The translations under genes were made by a program, and so were the position numbers. Source: UKL13-2 sp031414695 (GTDB lineage: Bacteria > Pseudomonadota > Gammaproteobacteria > Burkholderiales > Usitatibacteraceae). From it: a DNA stretch of 64,000 nucleotides. The DNA is taken from positions 124,001 through 188,000 of the forward strand of contig JANNWG010000014.1 of assembly GCA_031414695.1 (NCBI GenBank), read 5' to 3'. Numbering within the stretch: position 1 is the stretch's first letter; each line of letters opens with the position of its first letter. Positions 36,367-45,358 of the stretch are shown here, one piece after another. The notes beneath the pieces are model-generated. The model was not told the origin of the DNA and did no database searches. It was given only the letters and a program-made list of their open reading frames with translations.

Positions 36367-36716
36367 CACCAATTCATCGCCATTTTGCCTAAAAACACAG
36401 TGAGGGTTTCGGCGAAATAATGCCTCAAATTGCCCGCCAGCACTCGACTTTTAAGACGTCCATAAATAAGCGATGCGCCTGTGGATAACTTTGTGCATAT
36501 ATCCATTTTTTGCGATTTTTTGGCCGCAACTGAATGTAAAATTTTATAATTGTTGCGCTGCAAAAAATCAATATTTCTAATTATTTCAATGAGTTGCACG
36601 TGGTTTCTCATTTTATACACTAGAAAACTGACGGAAATGCCTAGAACGAGAGTTCTGTGCATAAGCAAGCCCCCTCGATCACGTTTTATAAATATAAATT
36701 GCTTGACTTCCGGTTT
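36367..36716 (-). other. Intergenic region upstream of priA with a long hairpin
   Basis: 350 bases with no credible gene. The arms GATTTTTTGGCCGCAAC (36514-36530) and GTTGCGCTGCAAAAAATC (36552-36569) form a hairpin with one small bulge and an AT-only-like loop. A TGTGGATAA 9-mer identical to the DnaA-box consensus lies at 36480-36488, but as a single copy it is expected by chance about once in two such windows. Confidence 0.55.
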
Positions 36717-37784
36717 TTAGCCGCCTCTAGCACTGGCGCGGTGTACGGCGTGAACGAGCACTTCGACATGGGCTGGATCGGCAAATTGGGAAATGCCGTG
36801 GCCGAGATTAAAAACATGACCATTGGCGTTGCCGTCGTGTGCAAATTCACGCAAGGTGCGACGCACTTCTTGCTCAATTGTGGCTGGCGGGGCAAATAAT
36901 GTAGAGGGATCAAGATTGCCCTGTAACGCGACTTTATGTCCAACCCGGCGTTTGGCGTCGGCTAAATTTATTGTCCAATCCAGCCCCAGTGCGTCCGCGC
37001 CGCACTCAGCAATTGACTCTAACCATAGCCCGCCGCCTTTGGTGAAAAATATGCGCGGCACGACACGGCCATTGGCGGTGCGCTTTAAACCCGCCATGAT
37101 TTCTTCTACATATTTGAGTGAAAACTCTTGGTAGGCGCTGTGCGAAAGCATGCCGCCCCACGTATCAAATACCATGACCGCTTCAGCACCTGCATCAATT
37201 TGTGCGTTTAAGTAAGCAATGACACTTTGGGTATTTTTTTTCAATATGGCGTGCAGCAAATCGGGACGCTGAAAAAGCATGGTCTTGGTCTGGAGAAAAT
37301 CATCCGAGCCGCCGCCTTCGATCATGTAGCAGGCGAGGGTAAATGGGCTACCGGAAAAGCCAATTAAGGGCACACGTCCGTCGAGCGTTTTTTTGATTTG
37401 GCTAACCGCATCAAATACATATTGCAGCTGCTGCATATCGGCGACTGGCAAGCGCGCGACTGCATCTTCAGTGCGCACAGTGCGCTCAAATTTTGGGCCT
37501 TCGCCTTCAGCAAAAAATAAGCCCAAGCCCATCGCGTCAGGGATGGTCAGAATATCCGAAAACAAAATTGCCGCATCAAGTGGAAAACGATCTAGCGGTT
37601 GAATGGTAACTTCCGTGCAATAGTCAGGACTTTTTGCTAAGCCTAAAAAACTGCCGGCACGCGCGCGTGTCGCTTTGTATTCTGGCAAATAGCGTCCCGC
37701 CTGGCGCATGATCCAAATCGGCGTGTATGGCGTCGGCTCACGCATAAGAGCGCGAAGAAAGGTATCGTTTTTAAGTGGTGACAT
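36717..37784 (-). CDS. hemE: Uroporphyrinogen decarboxylase
   Basis: A 355-residue full-length enzyme that removes four carboxyl groups from uroporphyrinogen III. The N-terminal PIWIMRQAGRYLPEY signature contains the conserved Arg residues, with ILFSDILTIPDAMGLGL, GFSGSPFTLACYM, the Asp-containing FDTWGGML and the C-terminal FNLGHGI. It lies upstream of priA on the same strand. Confidence 0.97.
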   Translation of the reverse strand: MSPLKNDTFLRALMREPTPYTPIWIMRQAGRYLPEYKATRARAGSFLGLAKSPDYCTEVTIQPLDRFPLDAAILFSDILTIPDAMGLGLFFAEGEGPKFERTVRTEDAVARLPVADMQQLQYVFDAVSQIKKTLDGRVPLIGFSGSPFTLACYMIEGGGSDDFLQTKTMLFQRPDLLHAILKKNTQSVIAYLNAQIDAGAEAVMVFDTWGGMLSHSAYQEFSLKYVEEIMAGLKRTANGRVVPRIFFTKGGGLWLESIAECGADALGLDWTINLADAKRRVGHKVALQGNLDPSTLFAPPATIEQEVRRTLREFAHDGNANGHVFNLGHGISQFADPAHVEVLVHAVHRASARGG

Positions 37785-37864
37785 GTGAAGTGGTTTATAT
37801 TGAAATTGCGCGAATGAAAAAGCGGTCGCACGATTATCGCACCCACAATTAAAAAGCTAAAGTC

Positions 37865-37930
37865 TATTATCAGCGGGCACTTTAGAGCACTTATGCTTGA
37901 AAATGCCCGCTGAATGGCGAGTTTCTGTTT
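37865..37930 (+). repeat. Dispersed 3' palindromic element, copy E
   Basis: TCAGCGGGCACTTTAGAGCA at 37870 pairs with TGCTTGAAAATGCCCGCTGA (ending 37913), with 17 of 20 positions complementary, around a CTTA loop. The right flank ATGGCGAGTTTC corresponds to the GAGTTT flank of the other copies and points at the stop codon of the large lipoprotein gene. Confidence 0.7.
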
Positions 37931-37941
37931 TTAAAAAACAG

Positions 37942-40900
37942 CTAAAAATTCTGCCGGACGATTTGCTTTGTTTGATTCGTGCCTTGAAATGGGCCAGACA
38001 TGATGTTGTATCGCATCGTTGCCGCATTTGCATTAGCGAAGTCAAAACTGAGCGTGCCCACATTGGTAGCAACAACACTGTTTGCGTTAAACGCTGCACC
38101 TAGCCATTGCGCACCAGTGGTGCTAAATAAGCTGCCGTTATAGGTGCTGCCATTCCACGTGCCGCCCGGCATGACAAGCCAGGTCGCTTTACCATCAAGC
38201 GCGTAGGTGTACCAGACGGCAAAAATAGTGCCTTGCTGTTGTGCCAAGTTGATGCCCCAACCGTTTTCCGCCGTGTTCGCCCACCACAAATCATTGACTA
38301 CAAAAGGTGCCGTACCTGCCGCAAAACTCTGACGGCTTATCGACTTTGTGCCACTTATGCCGTTAATGGTGTAGGTGAGGGTAGCGGTACTGCTAGATGT
38401 GAAGTTAATGGTCACTGTACCGGGTGATGCGCCGACCACCATTGATGCCGCATTGTAATTATTGAGCGGCGCACCTGTCGGTTGATAAAGCAACCCAGAG
38501 AAAGTCGTGAAATTATTGCTCCACGTGCCACCGGGCATGACGTACCAAACAGGGCGGCCAGTATTGTCATACACATAAAGCGCGTTAAATTGCACATCAT
38601 TGGCGTGCTGTTGTATTGACATACCCCAGCCGCTTTCCAAGCTACCAGCCCACCACATATCGGAGTAATTAAATTCTGGCTTGGTAGCGACGGGTGGCTG
38701 CCCACCTACTAGTGGCATGACCAGCGAGTCTATCCATGCGCTATCTGCACCCGCGACTGTATTTTCATCTTTTTCATACGACCAAACTAACGTGTGCATA
38801 CCCGCTGTAATGGGGATTGATACGCTGCCCCAAGGCACTTCGCCTGAAGCGCCAATCCCGCCAATACCAGAGCACTGTCCACCGATGGATCGTTGCGCGC
38901 CGTCAATCAAGAACCGCAAACAATCCCATGTATCCTCACTCGATACGCGACGTTGAAAGGTGATGTTGCCCGCGACAAAGTTACCCGTAAATTGTATTTG
39001 CGCGCGACTTACATTGGCCGCACCTGTGGTGCCGTCAATGAGCGGTCTATTCTTCAAGCTACATTGCCCTTCAGCGGCACTATCGGTGGCGACCTGCCAG
39101 CCTACTGTTGCGGTAGCAGGAGTAGACCAACCCGTAGTGGGCATCACACAATTGGGCGGAAACACACCAGCTTCGTTATCGGTGATGGTCACCGTTGCGG
39201 TACTTGCACCGATGGTGCTGCCGACGGCATTACGCAAAACAACGTTGAATGTTTCACTCTGCTCGGCAAGACTATCATCCAATATTGGCACACTAATGAC
39301 CTTGCTGGAGCCGTCGCCCGCCACCCAAGACAGCGTACCGGTCGCCGCCGTAAAATCTGCACCGACTGTTGCCGCAGTACTGCCAGTAGAGGCTTCGGTC
39401 GCGTAGCTAACAGATGCGGCTTGGCTAAGATTGCCAACGCGCTGCGCTGTGACATTAACACTACCCGCGCCTTCGCTCACGGTGTAGGTAACAGGTTGAA
39501 ATGAAATCAATCCAGTATCAGGTAGTGTTGTGGCGCGATAAAAGCCACGTCCATAAGTGACCGCAACCAATGTGAATTGGTCATACCAAAATAATTCACG
39601 CACCCTCACGCTATTGGGACCATCATTGGTAGAAGTCCACGTTGTGCCGCTATCTTGTGATGTATAAACACCATTTGCTGCGGCCACATAGAGCCAATTA
39701 CGTTCTGTGGGATGACGTTTCATATCGTGAATCGTTACCGCAGGTAAGCCAGCCGAAATGCTGCGCCAACTCGTGCCACCATTTTCAGTAACCCATAAGC
39801 GATTCGTTGCAAAACCTGAATACGATACCCAAATACGGTTAGGATTATCAGGGTCAATCGTGATGCGATTAATGGTGGAGGTGGACATCCCCGATTGCGC
39901 CATATTCGTCCAGGTCGGCGATGCGGCAAGCCCATTTACCGTTTTGAAAATTGCCGTTGGTACACCAGTGGTGTTCGACGCGTTGTGCCCGACCCAAATC
40001 ACGTTGGAATTGCCTTTTTGTACGCCAATCGCATTGATGAAGTAGCGTGTTGTACCGCTAACCGTTGTTGGCGGCTTTATGCTGCGCCACACGGGGGCTG
40101 CCACGGTACGCACATCATCACTTACCCAAAGTGAATTGGCGCCAACCAACATTCGATCACGCACATTAGGATCGAGAATAAAAGGTGTAATAAAGTTTGT
40201 TTGCTCGGTTGCATCTGGGCCGCAATAGGTGATTGAGCCTTCAGTTTTTTTACCTTCTAAAATGCCAGTACAAATATAGCCGCCGCCTGCACCACCATAG
40301 CGCCTAATGGATGCATACACATATTCACCATAGGCAGTATTGTCGTCAACGGGGTCAACTGCTGCATAGCCGCCATCACCACCGCCAATGCGCGACCAAG
40401 ATGTGCCTGTGTTGTAACGTAAGTCACCATTGTCTTGCGTGCCGCCGATAAGTTTGCCGCCTGCCGCTACTGAGCCCGCGCCACCGTAAAATTGTGTAAT
40501 GCCTAATTCATTGTTTAAATTTTGCCAAGTGGTTGTGCCATTAGGCCCTGCTGCAAAAATATTGGTTGAACGATACAAACCGCCGTCATTGCCGATATAG
40601 ACCACTGGATTTGACGCGCTGAAATTAGGTGGCGAAACAATCTGATGATGATCTGCGTGCGGCTGTGGTTGACCTGGTGAGCCTGACTGCCACGTACTGA
40701 TGCGCGAAAAATTTGCGCCACCGTCAATGGAACGATATAGGTCTAGTCCACCTGTAACAATATTGAGTGCGTTTGTTGGATCAACCCAAATAGTATTGTC
40801 ATAGTCGCCCTGTTGATTCAAATGTTTAGGTGACGATAAAAATGTCCACGTCTCGCCGCCGTCTTCAGACTTATATATTTCGCCACGTGCGCCTGTGGTT

Positions 40901-42066
40901 AGATCTGAGTTATCTACCGAGGCATAAACCAGATTAGGCGTTGATTTGCTCCACGCAAATTCGCTACGTGCGCTTGCGCTGCGTCCGCGCGGTGTGTTAC
41001 TGAAAAACTTAGGCGCATCCGTCCATGTGAGGCCACCGTTTGTAGAAAAATAGGCAAAACCACCATTGCCTGAAGCAATCATGCGCGATGCGTCGTTCGG
41101 ATCAATTTGCAAATCAAGCGTGTTACCTGCACGTACACGTGTCCATGTCTGTCCACCGTTTTCTGAACGATGAATACCGCCAGCCGTTGCTGCCAACACG
41201 ATGGCAGAGTTTGTCGGGTGTACATGAATCCGATTTGTAAATACCCAATCTGCGCCACTTGGGTTTAATGAAGTATCAGTTGAGGTGGAAGGTAAGAAAT
41301 TCCACGTCACGCCACCATTGGTACTCTTAAAGATGCCGACACCCGAAAATCCGCCAAAACTCTCGCCTGTGCCCGCGTAGATCGTATCAGGGTTCACCGG
41401 ATCGACGGCCATAGAGCCGATCGCAATATTGCCGCTAAAGTCAACCACAGGAGTGATGGTTTGCCCGCCATTATTGGTAACCCAGACGCCACCCGTTGCC
41501 GCGCCTATAAAAAAACGCTCACTATTACGTGGATCAAATACAATCGCGCGAATTCGACCGCCGACATTTCCAGGGCCTAAAAATGTCCACTGGTTTTGCG
41601 AAATGCCTGCCGCCTTGATGCCGCCAACCGTATTATTTTTAGCGGCGAGCGCTTTACGTTTAGCGTCAGCCGCGAGTTTTTGGGTCGAGCTTGGCTGTTT
41701 GCCCTCATCGTCCGCATCCCATGTGGCAATGTATTCTTTTGACGCGGCAAGAGTCGCTTTGCGATTCGGGTTTTTTAGCGTGCGCCGATAGGCCAGCAGC
41801 AATTGATTACGCGCATCCCAAGATAGCGCACAGACGCCAGCATTATCTGTTTTGCCAAATTCTCGAAGCGTAGCCAACATTTCAACATTAATATCCAGTG
41901 CACGGGCAATGGACTTATCGCTAGCGTCTTTGGTCGCAGCGCATTGTGCTGACTGCGATGTTGAGGCGGCAACAGCAGTATTTATAGCTGTAGGTGGTGC
42001 AACTTGATGCGCGCAACTGGTGATGAGTAGCGCAGTTGCGGCGATGACAAGATGTTTTATCTGCAT
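37942..42066 (-). CDS. Giant surface lipoprotein with BNR-type propeller, Calx-beta and two C-terminal tryptophan-rich modules
   Basis: 1374 residues. The signal ends in a lipobox (LLITSC, Cys18). Residues about 145-845 contain many sialidase/VPS10-like propeller blades: STNGGVTWNFLP, SEDGGETWTFLSS, SQDSGTTWTSTND. A Calx-beta domain follows at about 850-964 (YTVSEGAGSVNV ... TVTITDNE), then a beta-sandwich segment. Finally there are two related modules of about 115 residues, starting DMWWAGSLESGWGMSIQQ and DLWWANTAENGWGINLAQQ, each with PVWYVMPGGTW or ATWLVMPGGTW. Catalytic residues of sialidases are not apparent, so a binding or structural role outside the cell is likelier than hydrolysis. 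It is monocistronic. Confidence 0.8.
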   Translation of the reverse strand: MQIKHLVIAATALLITSCAHQVAPPTAINTAVAASTSQSAQCAATKDASDKSIARALDINVEMLATLREFGKTDNAGVCALSWDARNQLLLAYRRTLKNPNRKATLAASKEYIATWDADDEGKQPSSTQKLAADAKRKALAAKNNTVGGIKAAGISQNQWTFLGPGNVGGRIRAIVFDPRNSERFFIGAATGGVWVTNNGGQTITPVVDFSGNIAIGSMAVDPVNPDTIYAGTGESFGGFSGVGIFKSTNGGVTWNFLPSTSTDTSLNPSGADWVFTNRIHVHPTNSAIVLAATAGGIHRSENGGQTWTRVRAGNTLDLQIDPNDASRMIASGNGGFAYFSTNGGLTWTDAPKFFSNTPRGRSASARSEFAWSKSTPNLVYASVDNSDLTTGARGEIYKSEDGGETWTFLSSPKHLNQQGDYDNTIWVDPTNALNIVTGGLDLYRSIDGGANFSRISTWQSGSPGQPQPHADHHQIVSPPNFSASNPVVYIGNDGGLYRSTNIFAAGPNGTTTWQNLNNELGITQFYGGAGSVAAGGKLIGGTQDNGDLRYNTGTSWSRIGGGDGGYAAVDPVDDNTAYGEYVYASIRRYGGAGGGYICTGILEGKKTEGSITYCGPDATEQTNFITPFILDPNVRDRMLVGANSLWVSDDVRTVAAPVWRSIKPPTTVSGTTRYFINAIGVQKGNSNVIWVGHNASNTTGVPTAIFKTVNGLAASPTWTNMAQSGMSTSTINRITIDPDNPNRIWVSYSGFATNRLWVTENGGTSWRSISAGLPAVTIHDMKRHPTERNWLYVAAANGVYTSQDSGTTWTSTNDGPNSVRVRELFWYDQFTLVAVTYGRGFYRATTLPDTGLISFQPVTYTVSEGAGSVNVTAQRVGNLSQAASVSYATEASTGSTAATVGADFTAATGTLSWVAGDGSSKVISVPILDDSLAEQSETFNVVLRNAVGSTIGASTATVTITDNEAGVFPPNCVMPTTGWSTPATATVGWQVATDSAAEGQCSLKNRPLIDGTTGAANVSRAQIQFTGNFVAGNITFQRRVSSEDTWDCLRFLIDGAQRSIGGQCSGIGGIGASGEVPWGSVSIPITAGMHTLVWSYEKDENTVAGADSAWIDSLVMPLVGGQPPVATKPEFNYSDMWWAGSLESGWGMSIQQHANDVQFNALYVYDNTGRPVWYVMPGGTWSNNFTTFSGLLYQPTGAPLNNYNAASMVVGASPGTVTINFTSSSTATLTYTINGISGTKSISRQSFAAGTAPFVVNDLWWANTAENGWGINLAQQQGTIFAVWYTYALDGKATWLVMPGGTWNGSTYNGSLFSTTGAQWLGAAFNANSVVATNVGTLSFDFANANAATMRYNIMSGPFQGTNQTKQIVRQNF

Positions 42067-42235
42067 GGCGAACGTCCAAGAATGGTTGATGGTGAATTCT
42101 ATCTTGATACGTACGAATGGCGGATACAGATGGTGACAATCTAGGCAGCTAAGTTAGTTTCTCTTTTTTCTATGCTTTACCTTGGGGCAAACGGTGTTAT
42201 TTGACTAACTAAACAGTATCGCGCCATGCTTCAAC

Positions 42236-44272
42236 TTACAGGGTCAATGCCAACCTTACCGCCTGATCAATCGCACGCTTGGCATCAAGCTCACCCGCCT
42301 CGAATGCGCCGCCAATCAAATGCGTCTTGATGCCAGCTTGGGTCAGGGGCTCAACTAACTCACGTAGCGGTAATTGACCCGTGCACAACACGATGGTGTC
42401 TACCTCAAGTAGTGTCGGGTTTTCATGTTTTTCACCGAATGAGATATGCAGCCCGCGCGCATCAATTGCGTCGTAATTTGCACCGGCCATCATTTCAACT
42501 TTCTTTTTCTTCAATGCTGCCCGATGAATCCAGCCGGTTGTTTTGCCGAGCCCTTTACCGGGCTGGGTGGCCTTGCGTTGTAGCAAATAGACTTGCCGTG
42601 CGGGAGCACTCACTTCTGGTTTGACTAATCCGCCACGTGCGATGGATGGGTCACCTACACCCCACTCGCGTTTCCATGCGTCTAAATCCATGGTGGGCGA
42701 ATGATCTTCGACTAAAAATTCCGACACATCGAAACCGATGCCGCCCGCACCAATCACGGCAACACGCTTGCCAACCGGCTTTTTATGGAGCAGCACGTCA
42801 ATGTAACTCAATACGTTCGGCCCATCTTGCCCGGGGATTTTTGGGTCGCGTGGGGTCACGCCAGTGGCGATCACGACTTCATCAAAGGCTTTTAAGTCAT
42901 CGGCTGAAACACGCCTATTCAAGCTGAGTTTCACGCCAGTAGCAGCTATGCGTCGTGAAAAATAACGCAGCGTTTCGTGAAATTCTTCCTTGCCTGGAAT
43001 CTGTTTGGCCATGTTAAATTGCCCGCCGATTTCAGCTGCGCTATCGAACATTTCCACATCATGACCACGTGAGGCTAATTCCGTCGCGCACGCTAACCCT
43101 GCCGGGCCAGCCCCAACTACCGCGATACGTTTTTTCTCAATGGTCTTGGTAAATACCATCTCAGTTTCATGGCAAGCGCGCGGGTTGACCAAACACGAAG
43201 CACGTTTTTGTTGAAACACATGATCCAAACACGCTTGATTACAACCGATGCAGGTATTGATGTCGAGCGCGCGATTGGCAGCCGCTTTATTCACGAACTC
43301 TGGGTCAGCCAAGAGTGGCCGCGCCATTGACACCATATCGGCCGCGCCGCTGCTGATAATTTCCTCGCCGACTTCTGGCGTGTTAATGCGATTAGTGGTG
43401 ACAAGCGGAATTGAAACTTCACCTTTTAATTTTTTAGTCACCCATGCAAATGCGCCACGTGGAACGGAGGTGGCAATCGTCGGCACACGCGCTTCGTGCC
43501 AGCCGATGCCAGTATTGATGATGGTTGCACCCGCGCGCTCAATTGCTTTGGCGAGCATCACCACTTCATCCCACGATTGACCTTCGGGTACGAGGTCTAG
43601 CATCGACAATCGATAAATGATGATGAAGTCTTTGCCGACGGCTTCGCGCATCCTAGAGACAATTTCGATCGGCAACTGCATCCGACTTTCATAGCTGCCG
43701 CCGTATTTATCGTCGCGCTTATTAGTCGCTGTTGAGAGAAATTGATTGATGAAATAGCCTTCTGAGCCCATCACTTCCACGCCATCGTAGCCCGCATCAC
43801 GTGCTAGCTTGCCCGCGCGAACAAAACATTTAATCTGCCGCTCAATGCCGCCAAGCGACAATGCGCGCGGCGTGAAGGGCGTAATGGGAGATTTAATTTT
43901 TGACGGGGCCACTGAGAATGGGGAGTAACCATAACGACCCGCATGCAAAATTTGCAAGGCTATTTTGCCGCCTGCTTCATGTACGGTATCGGTGATGAGC
44001 CGGTGCGAACGCGCCGCAGCAGATGAAGCCATACGCGAACCAAATGGGGTCAACCAGCCCTCAACATTCGGCGCAAAACCACCCGTCACAATTAAGCCGA
44101 CGCCACCCCGCGCACGCTCGGCAAAATACTCAGCAAGCTTGGGGAAGTCTTTCGCCTTATCTTCTAAGCCAGTATGCATTGAGCCCATGAGCACGCGATT
44201 TTTAAGCGTCGTAAAACCGAGATCAAGTGGGGCTAACAGGTGTGGGTATGGCGTAGCTGTCGTGATGGTCAT
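42236..44272 (-). CDS. fadH: 2,4-dienoyl-CoA reductase (NADPH), FadH type
   Basis: 678 residues with the three-domain layout of FadH/old-yellow-enzyme-linked reductases. An FMN TIM barrel occupies residues 1-340 (LDLGFTTLKNRVLMGSMHTG, and GYDGVEVMGSEGYFINQF). A 4Fe-4S site follows, CIGCNQACLDHVF with a later ASCLVNPRAC. The FAD-binding IAVVGAGPAGLACATELA and NAD(P)-binding VAVIGAGGIGFDVSEFL complete it. It reduces 2,4-dienoyl-CoA in beta-oxidation of unsaturated fatty acids. Related family members act on other enones, but the MHTGLED segment favours FadH. Confidence 0.92.
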   Translation of the reverse strand: MTITTATPYPHLLAPLDLGFTTLKNRVLMGSMHTGLEDKAKDFPKLAEYFAERARGGVGLIVTGGFAPNVEGWLTPFGSRMASSAAARSHRLITDTVHEAGGKIALQILHAGRYGYSPFSVAPSKIKSPITPFTPRALSLGGIERQIKCFVRAGKLARDAGYDGVEVMGSEGYFINQFLSTATNKRDDKYGGSYESRMQLPIEIVSRMREAVGKDFIIIYRLSMLDLVPEGQSWDEVVMLAKAIERAGATIINTGIGWHEARVPTIATSVPRGAFAWVTKKLKGEVSIPLVTTNRINTPEVGEEIISSGAADMVSMARPLLADPEFVNKAAANRALDINTCIGCNQACLDHVFQQKRASCLVNPRACHETEMVFTKTIEKKRIAVVGAGPAGLACATELASRGHDVEMFDSAAEIGGQFNMAKQIPGKEEFHETLRYFSRRIAATGVKLSLNRRVSADDLKAFDEVVIATGVTPRDPKIPGQDGPNVLSYIDVLLHKKPVGKRVAVIGAGGIGFDVSEFLVEDHSPTMDLDAWKREWGVGDPSIARGGLVKPEVSAPARQVYLLQRKATQPGKGLGKTTGWIHRAALKKKKVEMMAGANYDAIDARGLHISFGEKHENPTLLEVDTIVLCTGQLPLRELVEPLTQAGIKTHLIGGAFEAGELDAKRAIDQAVRLALTL

Positions 44273-44305
44273 GGCGTTGCCTTGCTGATGAAAAAGTGAA
44301 AATCA

Positions 44306-44370
44306 AAGTATAACGGGCGTTTTCAGACATATTTGCCTGAAAGCGCCCGTGAATGGTAGTGTTTATTTTT
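44306..44370 (+). repeat. Dispersed 3' palindromic element, copy F
   Basis: ACGGGCGTTTTCAGACA (44313) pairs with TGCCTGAAAGCGCCCGT (ending 44350), 15 of 17 complementary, around TATT. The right flank GAATGGTAGTGTTTATTTT points to the 3' end of sucD. This is one of the best preserved stems. Confidence 0.7.
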
Positions 44371-44373
44371 TTG

Positions 44374-44441
44374 GAACTTCTAAAAACCCGTCACCTTTGC
44401 GGGACGCCAAAATGACTAAACTTTTACGTTTTTAGAAGTCG
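44374..44441. repeat. Inverted repeat with ACTTCTAAAAAC arms
   Basis: A perfect 12-bp inverted repeat, ACTTCTAAAAAC (44376-44387) and GTTTTTAGAAGT (44428-44439), is separated by 40 bases that contain a smaller CCCG/CGGG stem. Related outer arms occur at 26285 and 26391. It lies between copy F and the sucD stop codon, where it might act as a terminator in either direction. Confidence 0.6.
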
Positions 44442-44481
44442 CCCTTTATTTTGTTAACTGCATGCACTGCATTAAGACCGT

Positions 44482-45357
44482 TTACAAAACTGACTTGAGT
44501 AGTTCGCCCATTTTGGCCGGATTTTTAGTCACTTTAATGCCGCATTCTTCCATCACTGCGAGCTTTTCCTGCGCGGTACCTTTGCCTCCAGAAATAATCG
44601 CACCCGCGTGACCCATGCGTTTGCCCGGTGGGGCGGTAACGCCAGCGATGAAGCCGACAACTGGCTTTTTCATATTGTCTTTAATCCATCGCGCGCAAGT
44701 TTCCTCAGCGTCGCCACCAATCTCGCCCACCATGATGACGGCATCTGTCTCAGGGTCATCATTAAATAACTTCATGATGTCGATATGCTTCATGCCGTTG
44801 ACGGGGTCGCCGCCAATGCCGACACATGATGATTGGCCTAAGCCTAATTCCATCAATTGCCCAACGGCTTCATAAGTAAGCGTGCCAGAGCGTGAGACCA
44901 CGCCGATACGACCTTTTTTATGAATATGGCCTGGCATGATGCCGATTTTGATTTCATCTGGTGTGATAACACCCGGGCAATTTGGCCCGATGAGAATGCT
45001 GCCACGACCAATCATACGCTCACGCGTGCGAATCATGTCACGCACGGGAATGCCTTCAGTGATACAAATAATAAGCTCAATGCCTGCATCTACGGCTTCA
45101 TCAATCGCCGCTGCGGCAAACGGTGGCGGCACATAAATCACGGATGCATTTGCACCTGTTTTTTCACGCGCTTCGGCTACCGTATCAAATATCGGGATGC
45201 CTTCGTAAGCTTGGCCGCCTTTTTTCGGCGTCACGCCAGCGACATAGCAATTCGCGCCATTGGCGTACTCTTTGCCCATTTTGGTGTGGAACATACCCGT
45301 TTTACCAGTAATGCCTTGGGTGAGAACGCGGGTGTTTTTGTTAATTAAGATGCTCAT
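44482..45357 (-). CDS. sucD: Succinyl-CoA ligase (ADP/GDP-forming) alpha subunit
   Basis: 291 residues, full length. It binds CoA and carries the phosphorylated histidine. Seen are NTRVLTQGITGKTGMFHT, PPPFAAAAIDEAVDAG, GPNCPGVITPDE and the active-site His in GKRMGHAGAIISGG. With SucC it converts succinyl-CoA to succinate in the TCA cycle. It begins one base after the sucC stop, so the pair is translationally coupled. Confidence 0.97.
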   Translation of the reverse strand: MSILINKNTRVLTQGITGKTGMFHTKMGKEYANGANCYVAGVTPKKGGQAYEGIPIFDTVAEAREKTGANASVIYVPPPFAAAAIDEAVDAGIELIICITEGIPVRDMIRTRERMIGRGSILIGPNCPGVITPDEIKIGIMPGHIHKKGRIGVVSRSGTLTYEAVGQLMELGLGQSSCVGIGGDPVNGMKHIDIMKLFNDDPETDAVIMVGEIGGDAEETCARWIKDNMKKPVVGFIAGVTAPPGKRMGHAGAIISGGKGTAQEKLAVMEECGIKVTKNPAKMGELLKSVL

Positions 45358-45358
45358 C

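Noticed and set aside
36480..36488. TGTGGATAA, identical to the DnaA-box consensus, as evidence for a replication origin
   Set aside because: A single 9-mer is expected by chance about once per two windows of this size, and there is no dnaA/dnaN neighbour or cluster of boxes.
36366..36668. 100-codon open frame on the minus strand upstream of priA
   Set aside because: No family resemblance and no ribosome-binding site. It spans the hairpin region and looks non-coding.
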